This document shows positions 50,624 to 58,168 of a DNA stretch of 64,000 nucleotides, piece by piece (the stretch's first letter is position 1; each line of letters starts with the position of its first letter). The DNA lies in the NCBI RefSeq assembly GCF_010728325.1, contig NZ_AP022570.1:4526001-4590000 (forward strand). The letters are read 5' to 3'. The translations under genes and the position numbers were made by a program. The notes under the pieces were generated by a model, which saw nothing but the letters and a program-made list of their open reading frames with translations, was not told where the DNA came from and ran no database searches. The DNA is from Mycolicibacterium poriferae. GTDB taxonomy: Bacteria > Actinomycetota > Actinomycetes > Mycobacteriales > Mycobacteriaceae.

Positions 50624-50653
50624 TTGTTCAGGAGAATACTATTCTCCTATTAT
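50624..50653 (+). promoter_or_regulatory. Predicted plus-strand promoter for the 2Fe-2S ferredoxin
   Basis: TTGTTC (50624-50629) and TATTAT (50648-50653) are 18 bases apart, with the operator palindrome filling the spacer. The expected transcript starts near 50660. Confidence 0.5.
50630..50648. promoter_or_regulatory. Perfect, extended operator palindrome (AGGAGAAT-ACT-ATTCTCCT)
   Basis: Eight perfectly paired bases on each side of three, the longest copy of the regulon site; the core is 50632-50646. It lies in the 135-base divergent gap between the ligase operon (minus) and the ferredoxin gene (plus). It overlaps the -10 box of the minus promoter and the spacer of the plus promoter. Confidence 0.8.
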
Positions 50654-50664
50654 CAGAATGACAA
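50636..50664 (-). promoter_or_regulatory. Predicted minus-strand promoter for the ligase operon
   Basis: TTGTCA (50664-50659) and TAGTAT (50641-50636) on the minus strand are 17 bases apart, close to the SigA consensus. The -10 box lies within the palindrome, so a bound repressor would block it. The start codon of the ligase is about 68 bases further on. Confidence 0.55.
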
Positions 50665-50703
50665 TGTCGAGACGGTCGGTTGGCCGCGGAACAGGGGCCC
50701 GCA

Positions 50704-51048
50704 GTGACGGAGTTGGACGCAAGGGTGGACGCAGAGTTGGAGACACAGTCGCAGGCAGCGGAGGACCAGAGTCCGGGCGCCATCACGATCCACCTGGACG
50801 GCAGCACCGCATCGGTCCCGCCGAAGCCGGGCGAAACGCTGCTCGACAGCGCTCGGCGCGCCGGGCTGGGGCCCCCGTTCTCCTGTGAGGCCGGAAATTG
50901 CGGCACGTGCATGGCGCTGCTCACGGAAGGCCGCGCCACGATGCGCACCAACGATGCGCTGACCGAAGACGAGGTCGACGAAGGATACGTGCTGACATGC
51001 CAGGCGGTCCCGGACACACCCACGGTGACGGTCACCTATGACGAGTGA
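50704..51048 (+). CDS. Plant-type [2Fe-2S] ferredoxin
   Basis: About 114 residues. The cluster motif is FSCEAGNCGTCMALL, three cysteines in C-x4-C-x2-C order, with the fourth cysteine in YVLTCQAVP. This is the ferredoxin domain found in reductases of Rieske oxygenases and in stand-alone ferredoxins. I chose GTG 50704; a TTG at 50680 in the same frame is also possible. It is a single gene under the operator at 50632. It probably feeds the Rieske oxygenase at 6164, which has no electron donor beside it, but no reductase domain is in the window. Its end overlaps the convergent CoA-transferase by 13 bases. Confidence 0.9.
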   Translation: MTELDARVDAELETQSQAAEDQSPGAITIHLDGSTASVPPKPGETLLDSARRAGLGPPFSCEAGNCGTCMALLTEGRATMRTNDALTEDEVDEGYVLTCQAVPDTPTVTVTYDE

Positions 51049-52157
51049 GACGAATGAGCCGACTGAGCCGACCGGGCGAGATCGTCGATCACGTCGGCAT
51101 GCTCGTCGAGCTGCGGCGCCGCCCGGTAAACCGGTTCGTAGCCGGCGATGCGGATCGGGCTGCGCACCAACTCGAACCGACCCGCCGACACGACGACCTC
51201 AGGGGTGGCCGCCAGCGCCTCGGGCAGTGTGCGCACGGCCGACACCGGGATCCCCAGCGGCTTGAGCCGAGCCTCCCAGTTGGCCGCCGAATCGCGGGCC
51301 AACGCGGCGGTGACGACCGCGAGAACCTCGTCCCGCCGGGCTGCCCGTTCGGCCATGGTCGGGAAGCCCTCGATGCCGGCCTCGCCGGCGAACGCGGCCC
51401 AGAACGCGTCGTGGGTGATGAACAGCGCCAGATAGCCCTCGGCGGTGGTGAACAACTGCGCCGGAACGTAATACGAGTGCGCACCCATCGGGTACCGGCG
51501 CGGCGCGGCGCCGTCGTTGAGGAATGCCGATGCCCGGTAGTTCAGCTGCGAGAGCATCACGTCACGCAGTGACACATCCACCTGTCCGCCCCGGCCGGAG
51601 ACGATCTGGGCCAGCAGTCCCAGCGCCGCGGTCAGACCGGTGGAATTGTCCACCGACGAGTACCCGGGCAAGGTCGGCGGGCCGTCGGGGTCTCCGGTCA
51701 TGGCCGCGACCCCGGTGGCGGCCTGGATGACGTAGTCGAATGCCGGGTCGTCGCCGCCGTCGAGGCCGAAGCCGGTCAGTGCGACGCACACGATCGCCTC
51801 GTTGAATTCGCGGAGCGCGTCATAGGTCAGGCCGAGGCGCCGGATCGCTGAGGGCTTCATGTTGACCAGCAACGCATGGGATTCGGCGACCAGCTCTCCG
51901 AGCGCCTGTCGCCCCTGCGCCGAGCGCAGGTCCAGGCACACGCTCTGCTTGTTGCGGTTCAGGCTGGCGAAGTAGCTGTCGGACACCTGCCGGGAGATCT
52001 CGCCGCCGGGCGGCTCGATCTTGATGACCTCGGCGCCGAGATCGGCGAGCATCATCGTGGCGTAGGGACCGGCCAGCATGACGCCGACCTCGAGGATCCG
52101 GATTCCGGCCAACGGGCCCGGGCTGTTCACTGCGGTCCCCTTCGGCGTCTCATCCAC
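51036..52157 (-). CDS. CaiB/BaiF (family III) CoA-transferase
   Basis: 373 residues. IRILEVGVMLAGPYATMMLADLG opens the family fold, and the catalytic aspartate fits YSSVDNSTGLTAALG. Several blocks (YVIQAATGVAAMTGD; RYPMGAHSYYVPAQL) are typical of CoA-transferases for aromatic or dicarboxylic acids. It is the last gene of the mutase operon (55204 to 51036), 12 bases after the luciferase-like gene. It could transfer CoA to or from the acid that the mutase rearranges. Fourth CoA-transferase domain of the window. Confidence 0.9.
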   Translation of the reverse strand: MDETPKGTAVNSPGPLAGIRILEVGVMLAGPYATMMLADLGAEVIKIEPPGGEISRQVSDSYFASLNRNKQSVCLDLRSAQGRQALGELVAESHALLVNMKPSAIRRLGLTYDALREFNEAIVCVALTGFGLDGGDDPAFDYVIQAATGVAAMTGDPDGPPTLPGYSSVDNSTGLTAALGLLAQIVSGRGGQVDVSLRDVMLSQLNYRASAFLNDGAAPRRYPMGAHSYYVPAQLFTTAEGYLALFITHDAFWAAFAGEAGIEGFPTMAERAARRDEVLAVVTAALARDSAANWEARLKPLGIPVSAVRTLPEALAATPEVVVSAGRFELVRSPIRIAGYEPVYRAAPQLDEHADVIDDLARSAQSAHSSHSS

Positions 52158-52169
52158 GGCAGACGGTGA

Positions 52170-53129
52170 TCATACGGCCTTGGCCAGTTCAGCGATCACC
52201 TCGCGGGTGCGGTACTTCGACGCGATCAACTCGTCGCGGGTGTCCCCGATCGGCAGCAGACGCACCGACAGGTCGGTGACACCGGCATCGGCGAACTGCT
52301 TGAAGCGCGCCAGAATGGCCTCTTCGTCGCCGGCCGCACACAGCTCACCGACATTGCGGGCGTCGCCGCGATCGAGCAGGCGCTGATAGTTCGGCGACGT
52401 CTCCGCCTCCGCCAGGATACGATTCGCGCGTTCCTTGGCTGCATCGATCTCCGAGTTCGCGCACAGGCACACCGGGATGCCGGCCACGATGCGCGGCGCC
52501 GGCCGGCCGGCCTCGGCCGCGGACTTGGTGATCTTGGGTGCGATGTGCTCCCCGATGGCCTTCTCGTCGGCCATCCACAGAACGGTGCCGTCCGCATGCG
52601 CCCCGGCGATCTGCAGCATCACCGGGCCCAACGCGGCTACCAGCACCGGCATCGGCGCTTCGGCGCCCAACGCTGTCGGATTGTGCACCGTGAACGTGTC
52701 GTTCTCGACGTCGACCGGACCCGGGCCCGCCAGCGCGGCGTCGAGCACCTCGAGGTAGTCCCGGGTGTAAGAGGCAGGCTTCTCGTAGGGCAGTCCCAGC
52801 ATGTCTCGGATGATCCAGTGATGGGACGGACCGACCCCGAGCGCCAGCCGACCCTGCGTCACGGCGTGCACCGAAAGGGCCTGGCGGGCCAGCGCTATGG
52901 GATGTTGGGCCTGTAGAGGAACCACGGCGGTGCCGAGCTCGATGCGCGAGGTGTGCGCGGCCATCAACGCCACCATCGTCAGGCAGTCGAAGTCGTCGGG
53001 CACCTGCGGCATCCAGGCCGTCGCCAGCCCGGCCTGCTCGGCCCACTCGATGTCGGCGACCAACTTGGTCACCTTGCGCGCCATGTCGCCGCGTTCGGCC
53101 CCGATCATCACGCCGAGTCTCATACTCAT
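52170..53129 (-). CDS. LLM-class F420-type oxidoreductase
   Basis: 319 residues with the luciferase TIM barrel: MRLGVMIGAERGDM, TAWMPQVPDDFDCLTMVALMAA, IELGTAVVPLQAQHPIALARQA and LALGVGPSHHWII. This order is characteristic of the mycobacterial F420-dependent subgroup, and differs from the FMN-type enzyme at 34913. It overlaps the B12-binding subunit gene by four bases. It probably performs a hydride-transfer reduction or oxidation on a pathway intermediate. Cofactor choice is by family resemblance. Confidence 0.88.
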   Translation of the reverse strand: MSMRLGVMIGAERGDMARKVTKLVADIEWAEQAGLATAWMPQVPDDFDCLTMVALMAAHTSRIELGTAVVPLQAQHPIALARQALSVHAVTQGRLALGVGPSHHWIIRDMLGLPYEKPASYTRDYLEVLDAALAGPGPVDVENDTFTVHNPTALGAEAPMPVLVAALGPVMLQIAGAHADGTVLWMADEKAIGEHIAPKITKSAAEAGRPAPRIVAGIPVCLCANSEIDAAKERANRILAEAETSPNYQRLLDRGDARNVGELCAAGDEEAILARFKQFADAGVTDLSVRLLPIGDTRDELIASKYRTREVIAELAKAV

Positions 53130-53527
53130 CCCTGCTCCACCTTGTTCGTCAGAGCCCGCACGTCACGCACCAGATCCTCCAGCGACGTGCCGGTCGGGAA
53201 CACCGCTGCCGCACCGGCGTCCAGCAGCTTCTGGACATCGGATTGCGGGATCGTCCCGCCCACGACGACGGCGATGTCGCCGGCGTCGGCCGCCCTCAGC
53301 GCGTCGACGGTGCGGGTGGTCAGTGCCACGTGCGCGCCCGAGAGGATGGAAAGACCCACCAGCGCAACGTCTTCCTGCAGGGCAATCGAGACGATGTCCT
53401 CGATGCGTTGCCGGATGCCGGTATAGATGACCTCGAATCCGGCATCGCGTAGCGTCCTCGCGACGATTTTGGCGCCCCGGTCGTGGCCGTCCAGTCCGGG
53501 TTTGGCCACGAGTACCCGCACACTCAT
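53126..53527 (-). CDS. B12-binding small subunit of acyl-CoA mutase
   Basis: 133 residues, only the cobalamin-binding domain. The D-x-H-x2-G motif is in KPGLDGHDRGAKIVARTL, where the histidine replaces the lower ligand of cobalt; SILSGAHVALTT and VVGGTIPQSDV complete the Rossmann-like fold. It works with the separate large subunit 87 bases upstream, an arrangement seen in isobutyryl- and 2-hydroxyisobutyryl-CoA mutases and not in one-piece methylmalonyl-CoA mutase. It overlaps the following F420-type gene by four bases. Confidence 0.94.
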   Translation of the reverse strand: MSVRVLVAKPGLDGHDRGAKIVARTLRDAGFEVIYTGIRQRIEDIVSIALQEDVALVGLSILSGAHVALTTRTVDALRAADAGDIAVVVGGTIPQSDVQKLLDAGAAAVFPTGTSLEDLVRDVRALTNKVEQG

Positions 53528-53614
53528 GAGCTCGCTCCTTCGCGCCGGCTCGTCGTGGCGTTGCGCGGCATTGCCCGATGTGCTCTTCGCGTGCGCACCA
53601 GAACAGCTCCTCCT

Positions 53615-55204
53615 CTAGAAAACGACAGGCTGTTGGAACTCGCCCCACACCGACTTCAGCGTGGTGACCATCTCCCCCACCGTGCAGTAGGCGTTCGCGC
53701 AGTCGATGAGCTTGTGCATCAAGTTGTCGTCACCGTCGGCGGATCTGGCCAGCGCCGCCAGCGCCGCCTCGACCGCCGCGCCGTCACGTTCGGCCTTCAC
53801 CGTGGTCAGCCGCTTGAGCTGCATGTCACGGCCTTCGGCGTCGAGTTCGTACGTCGCGATCTCGGGCGGGTCCTCCTCGGTGACGAACTTGTTGACGCCG
53901 ACCACAGGCCGCGCACCCGACTCCACTTCCTGGTGGATCTTGTAGGCCTCGTCGGCGATCAGACCTTGCAGGTAACCGTCCTCGATGCAACGAACCATGC
54001 CCCCGTGCATCTCGAGGTCGTGCATGATCTCGACGATCTTCTCCTCGGTGGCATCGGTGAGCGCCTCGACGAAATAGGAGCCGCCGAGCGGATCGGCCAC
54101 CTTGGTCACGCCGGTCTCGTAGGCCAGGATCTGCTGCGTGCGCAGGGCGAGCGTGGCCGATTCCTCGCTGGGCAGGGCGAAAGGCTCGTCCCAGGCGGCG
54201 GTGAACATGGACTGCACGCCGCCGAGGACCGCGGCCATCGCTTCGTAGGCCACCCGCACCAGGTTGTTCTGGGCTTGCGGCGCGTACAGCGAGGCCCCAC
54301 CGGCCACGCACCCGAATCGGAACATCGAGGCCTTGTCGGTGGTCGCTCCGTAACGTTCGCGCACGATGGTCGCCCACCGGCGCCGGCCGGCCCGGTACTT
54401 GGCGATCTCTTCGAAGAAGTCACCGTGGGTGTAGAAGAAGAACGAGATCTGAGGAGCGAACTTGTCGATGGTCATCCGGCCGCGCTCGACGACGGTGTCG
54501 CAGTAGGTGACACCGTCGGCCAACGTGAAGGCCATCTCCTGCACGGCATTGGCGCCCGCGTCGCGAAAATGGGCTCCCGCGACCGAGATCGCATTGAACC
54601 GCGGCACTTCGGCGGCGCAGAACTCGATGGTGTCTGCGATCAGACGCAGCGACGGCTCCGGCGGCCAGATCCAGGTGCCGCGGGAGGCGTATTCCTTGAG
54701 TATGTCGTTCTGGATGGTGCCGGTGAGCTTCTCCCGCGGCAACCCTTTCTTCTCGGCGGCGGCGACATAGAACGCCAGCAGGATGGCCGCCGTGCCGTTG
54801 ATCGTGAAGCTGGTGCTGATCTTGTCCAGGGGAATGCCGTCGAACAGGATCTCGGCGTCGGCCAGGGTGTCCACCGCGACGCCGACGCGTCCGACCTCCT
54901 CGCCGTATTCGGGATCGTCGGAGTCGTAGCCGCACTGCGTGGGCAGGTCAAGCGCCACCGACAGACCCGTGCCGCCCTGGTCGAGCAGGTAGCGGTAGCG
55001 GCGGTTGGACTCCTCGGCGGTGCCGAAACCGGAGTACTGCCGGAATGTCCAGGTCTTGCCCCGGTAGCCGGAGGCGAAGTTCCCACGGGTGAACGGATAC
55101 GTCCCCGGCGGTGGCGGGTCCGCGGCCCGCTGCGCCGGACCGTACACCGGTTCCAGCGGAATCCCGGAGGGAGTCTGCACGGAGGGATCGACTGGCTGAG
55201 ACAT
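53615..55204 (-). CDS. B12-dependent acyl-CoA mutase, large (catalytic) subunit
   Basis: 529 residues from ATG 55204. The methylmalonyl-CoA-mutase-type catalytic barrel is clear: [40 protein letters not shown]-like [15 protein letters not shown], and [13 protein letters not shown] near the end. There is no B12 domain; that is the next gene. PTQCGYDSD in place of the THRGYDSD of methylmalonyl-CoA mutase means another substrate is likely, for example isobutyryl-, 2-hydroxyisobutyryl- or a larger branched acyl-CoA. No ribosome site stands before the ATG, but a -10 box lies seven bases upstream, so the transcript is probably leaderless. MeaB (44020) is its likely chaperone. Confidence 0.93.
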   Translation of the reverse strand: MSQPVDPSVQTPSGIPLEPVYGPAQRAADPPPPGTYPFTRGNFASGYRGKTWTFRQYSGFGTAEESNRRYRYLLDQGGTGLSVALDLPTQCGYDSDDPEYGEEVGRVGVAVDTLADAEILFDGIPLDKISTSFTINGTAAILLAFYVAAAEKKGLPREKLTGTIQNDILKEYASRGTWIWPPEPSLRLIADTIEFCAAEVPRFNAISVAGAHFRDAGANAVQEMAFTLADGVTYCDTVVERGRMTIDKFAPQISFFFYTHGDFFEEIAKYRAGRRRWATIVRERYGATTDKASMFRFGCVAGGASLYAPQAQNNLVRVAYEAMAAVLGGVQSMFTAAWDEPFALPSEESATLALRTQQILAYETGVTKVADPLGGSYFVEALTDATEEKIVEIMHDLEMHGGMVRCIEDGYLQGLIADEAYKIHQEVESGARPVVGVNKFVTEEDPPEIATYELDAEGRDMQLKRLTTVKAERDGAAVEAALAALARSADGDDNLMHKLIDCANAYCTVGEMVTTLKSVWGEFQQPVVF

Positions 55205-55211
55205 CGCAGAT

Positions 55212-55217
55212 AACGTA
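55212..55217 (-). promoter_or_regulatory. -10 box (TACGTT) of a leaderless promoter for the mutase operon
   Basis: On the minus strand TACGTT ends seven bases before the mutase ATG, placing the transcript start at the start codon. Leaderless transcripts are common in mycobacteria. No Shine-Dalgarno sequence is present, which agrees. The degenerate operator at 55230 would overlap the spacer. Confidence 0.5.
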
Positions 55218-55229
55218 CTTGCAAAAAAT

Positions 55230-55244
55230 GAGAATGCCAATACC
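55230..55244. promoter_or_regulatory. Degenerate operator-like site (GAGAAT-GCC-AATACC)
   Basis: The left arm is perfect and preceded by AAT, as in the site at 12444; the right arm has three mismatches. It lies 26 bases before the mutase start. It may be a weaker copy of the regulon palindrome. Confidence 0.35.
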
Positions 55245-55338
55245 GCTTATGGGAAAGCCGCACGCCGCAGTGGGTGTTCGCGGGCCGGACCATTGGCTGA
55301 AACCCCGGTACACAGCGATTATGTGATTCGCGTAAAAT

Positions 55339-55353
55339 GAGAACCTCACTATC
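55339..55353. promoter_or_regulatory. Degenerate operator-like site (GAGAAC-CTC-ACTATC)
   Basis: Three mismatches to the palindrome, again preceded by AAT. It lies 26 bases before the SDR start at 55379. With the copy at 55230 it brackets the 174-base divergent region between the mutase and SDR operons. The rest of that region shows no other feature I can support. Confidence 0.35.
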
Positions 55354-55378
55354 TGCCGCCGCGAAGAGGAGAGTCCAG

Positions 55379-56278
55379 TTGGCCGGATCGTCACCGTCGA
55401 ACGCAGCGTTCACCGATCGCACCATGGTGGTCTCGGGAGGCAGCCGGGGCATCGGACTCGCCATCGCGCTGGGCGCCGCCCGGCACGGCGCCAACGTCGT
55501 GCTGCTGGCCAAGACCGCCGAACCCCATCCGAAGCTGCCCGGCACAGTGCACACCGCGGTCGCCGAGGTCGAGGCGGCCGGCGGCAAAGGGGTTGCCGTC
55601 GTCGGGGACGTCCGCAACGAAGACGACGTCATGCGCGCCGTTGACACCGCCGTCGAGCGCTTCGGCGGCATCGACATCGTGGTCAACAACGCCAGTGCGA
55701 TCGCCACCGAACCGACCGAGAACCTGACGGCCAAGAAGTTCGACCTGATGATGGACATCAACGTCCGCGGCACATTCCTGCTCACCAAGGCCGCGCTGCC
55801 GCATCTGCGGGAGTCGGCCGCGCGCACGCAAGGAGCAAATCAGGCAACGCGCACGCAGGGAGCAAGCGGGATCGCAGCCCACGTCCTTACGCTCGCGCCT
55901 CCGCTGAACCTGAACCCGCACTGGCTGGGTGCGCATCCCTCCTACACGCTGTCCAAGTACGGGATGACGCTGCTTTCCCTGGGCTGGGCGGCCGAATACG
56001 ACGGCACCGGAATCGCATTCAGCTGCCTGTGGCCGCAGACGTACATCGCGACCTCGGCCGTGTCCAACCTCGCCGACGGCGATGACCTGGTGAAGGCGTC
56101 GCGGCGCCCCGACATCATGGCCGACGCCGCAGTCGAGATCTTCGACAAGCCGGCGGCCGAGGCGAACGGGCAGTGTTACATCGACGCCGACGTGCTCACC
56201 GCCGCGGGCATGACCGATCTGTCGCGTTACGGCGGTGGCGACAACCCGATGTGGGATATCTTCGTGGACAAATCATGA
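55379..56278 (+). CDS. SDR of the HSDL2/citronellol-dehydrogenase-like class, with inserted repeat
   Basis: 299 residues from TTG 55379, which has GAGGAG seven bases before it; an ATG at 55337 lies in the operator-like site and has no ribosome site. VVSGGSRGIGLAIALGAARHG is the cofactor motif, LAKTAEPHPKLPGTVHTAV is the insertion typical of HSDL2-type SDRs, and YTLSKYGMT is the catalytic Y-x3-K. Between residues of about 147 and 166 an Arg-Thr-Gln-Gly-Ala unit is duplicated, which relatives lack as far as I recall. It overlaps the ligase gene by four bases (ATGA). It probably oxidises an isoprenoid-like alcohol or a 3-hydroxyacyl-CoA. Confidence 0.88.
   Translation: MAGSSPSNAAFTDRTMVVSGGSRGIGLAIALGAARHGANVVLLAKTAEPHPKLPGTVHTAVAEVEAAGGKGVAVVGDVRNEDDVMRAVDTAVERFGGIDIVVNNASAIATEPTENLTAKKFDLMMDINVRGTFLLTKAALPHLRESAARTQGANQATRTQGASGIAAHVLTLAPPLNLNPHWLGAHPSYTLSKYGMTLLSLGWAAEYDGTGIAFSCLWPQTYIATSAVSNLADGDDLVKASRRPDIMADAAVEIFDKPAAEANGQCYIDADVLTAAGMTDLSRYGGGDNPMWDIFVDKS
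55821..55865 (+). repeat. Two copies of an 18-base repeat (27-base period) inside the SDR gene
   Basis: The 18 bases at 55821-55838 recur at 55848-55865 with one change, in the same frame. They encode Arg-Thr-Gln-Gly-Ala twice in a loop of the SDR. A recent in-frame duplication is the simplest reading. Confidence 0.7.
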
Positions 56279-57783
56279 GCATTTCGTTGCTGCTGGAGAT
56301 GGCCCAGGAAGTCGCGTCGGCCGACGCTGAGCGGACGGCGGTGGTCGACGACGACATCCGGCTCACCACCGAGGAACTGAGCACGCTGGCCGACAGCGGC
56401 GCCGGCGTCATCGCGGCGTCGGGTGCCCGCCATGTCGCCTACGTCGGCACCGGCGGCGCGATGCTGCCGCTGCTGTTGTTCGCGTCGGCCCGCGCCGCAG
56501 TTCCGGTCACCCCGTTGAACTACCGGTTGTCCGCCGACGGCCTGCGCGCACTGCTGGATCGCCTGCCCGACCCCCTGGTGGTCGTCGACGACGAGTACCG
56601 CGACGCCGTCGGAGAGGGCTACCGGACCATCGGCTCTGCCGAGTTCCTCGAGTCGGCACGGACCGCCGAACCGGCGGCGGAATTCGCCGACCCTGACGCC
56701 GTGGGCGTGGTGCTGTTCACCTCGGGAACCACCTCAAAACCGAAGGCGGTCGAACTCACCCACGCGAATCTGACCAGTTACATCACCGGCACCGTCGAGT
56801 TCGCCTCCGCCGAACCCGGTGACGCTGCGTTGATCTGCGTGCCGCCCTATCACATCGCCGGTGTCAGTGCGGCGCTGTCCAACCTGTACGCGGGCCGGAA
56901 GATGGTGTACCTGCGGCACTTCGACGCCGACAAGTGGGTACAGCTCGTGCTCGACGAGGGTGTCACGTCGGCGACCGTGGTGCCCACGATGCTGGACCGC
57001 ATCGTCACCGTGCTCGAATCCCGGGACATCACGCTGCCCCGGTTGCGCACACTGGCCTACGGCGGCTCCAAGGTCGCGCTGCCACTGGTCCGGAGGGCGT
57101 TGGAGCTGCTCCCCGATGTGGGCTTCGTCAACGCCTACGGACTCACCGAGACCAGTTCCACCATCGCCGTTCTCACCCCCGACGACCACCGCGACGCGCT
57201 GGCCGCCGACGACCCGGCCGCCGTGCGTCGACTCGGGTCGGTGGGCCTGCCGGTGCCGGGAATCGAGGTCGAGATCCGCCGCGAGGACGGCACCGTGTGC
57301 GGTGCAGGCGAACCCGGCGAACTGTTCGTCCGCGGTGAACAGGTTTCGGGCAAATACACCGACATCGGCTCGGTGCTCGACGAGCAGGGCTGGTTCCCGA
57401 CCAAGGACGTGGCGTTCCTCGACGAGCAGGGTTATCTGTTCATCGGCGGACGTTCCGATGACACGATCATCCGGGGCGGCGAGAACATCGCGCCCGCCGA
57501 GATCGAGGACGTCCTGGTCGAGCATCCCCACGTGCGTGAGTGTGCCGTCGTCGGCGCCGACGACCCCGAGTGGGGCCAGATCATCGTCGCGGTCGTGGTA
57601 CCCCGCTCAGGGACCGAACCCGATATCGAAGACCTCCGCAGCTACGTTCGCTCACAGCTGCGCGGATCGCGTACCCCCGATCGGGTCGTGTTCCGGCACG
57701 AGCTGCCGACCAACGCGACGGGCAAGGTGCTGCGCCGCGATCTCGTCGACGAACTCAACGCCCAGACAAAGGAGCCCGCATGA
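56275..57783 (+). CDS. AMP-forming acyl-CoA ligase
   Basis: 502 residues from ATG 56275, which overlaps the SDR stop. P-loop VLFTSGTTSKPKAVELTHANL, YGLTETSS, hinge KDVAFLDEQGYLFIGGRSDD and ATGKVLRRDLVDEL with the catalytic lysine. It activates a carboxylic acid to its CoA ester. It is the middle gene of a three-gene operon with the HSDL2-like SDR and a small unknown protein, divergent from the mutase operon. It is the second catabolic ligase of the window, probably with another chain or ring specificity than 49171. Confidence 0.9.
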   Translation: MSISLLLEMAQEVASADAERTAVVDDDIRLTTEELSTLADSGAGVIAASGARHVAYVGTGGAMLPLLLFASARAAVPVTPLNYRLSADGLRALLDRLPDPLVVVDDEYRDAVGEGYRTIGSAEFLESARTAEPAAEFADPDAVGVVLFTSGTTSKPKAVELTHANLTSYITGTVEFASAEPGDAALICVPPYHIAGVSAALSNLYAGRKMVYLRHFDADKWVQLVLDEGVTSATVVPTMLDRIVTVLESRDITLPRLRTLAYGGSKVALPLVRRALELLPDVGFVNAYGLTETSSTIAVLTPDDHRDALAADDPAAVRRLGSVGLPVPGIEVEIRREDGTVCGAGEPGELFVRGEQVSGKYTDIGSVLDEQGWFPTKDVAFLDEQGYLFIGGRSDDTIIRGGENIAPAEIEDVLVEHPHVRECAVVGADDPEWGQIIVAVVVPRSGTEPDIEDLRSYVRSQLRGSRTPDRVVFRHELPTNATGKVLRRDLVDELNAQTKEPA

Positions 57784-58082
57784 TCAAGAACGGCACACGG
57801 CTGCAGAGCCAGGTCTGTGACACCCAGGTGATCGTCGTGCGCAGCGCTGACAGCCTCGACGACCTGCGCGCAGGGGGCGCTCCGATGGTCCCGATCGGCT
57901 CCGAGGGGGACACCTCACTCACGATCGACGACTCGATGTCCGACGGCACGCTGATGGGTAAGCGCTACGTCGACGACGGCGGCGCCGAAGTCCTGGTGAC
58001 CAAGGCCGGCAAGGGCACACTGAGCATCGGGTCGACTCCCCTGTCGCTCAAAGAGGCAAAGCCGCTGCCCGCCAGCGACTGA
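57780..58082 (+). CDS. Small conserved-looking protein of unknown function following the CoA ligase
   Basis: 100 residues (MIKNGTRLQSQVCDTQVIVVR...). Its ATG overlaps the ligase stop (ATGA), so it is translationally coupled. It has one cysteine, many glycines and short hydrophobic strands, which suggests a small beta-rich fold. There is no signal peptide, membrane segment or zinc motif. I do not recognise the family. Tight coupling suggests a role with the ligase, for example as a regulator or carrier, but nothing in the sequence proves it. Confidence 0.72.
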   Translation: MIKNGTRLQSQVCDTQVIVVRSADSLDDLRAGGAPMVPIGSEGDTSLTIDDSMSDGTLMGKRYVDDGGAEVLVTKAGKGTLSIGSTPLSLKEAKPLPASD

Positions 58083-58168
58083 CACGGTAAGCCGGGGCCT
58101 GCTGGGTCGCGGCGCGCCGCAATGAGCGCCGAACCCCTCGTTGGCCGGCGGCTGATACCTTCGGCCGT

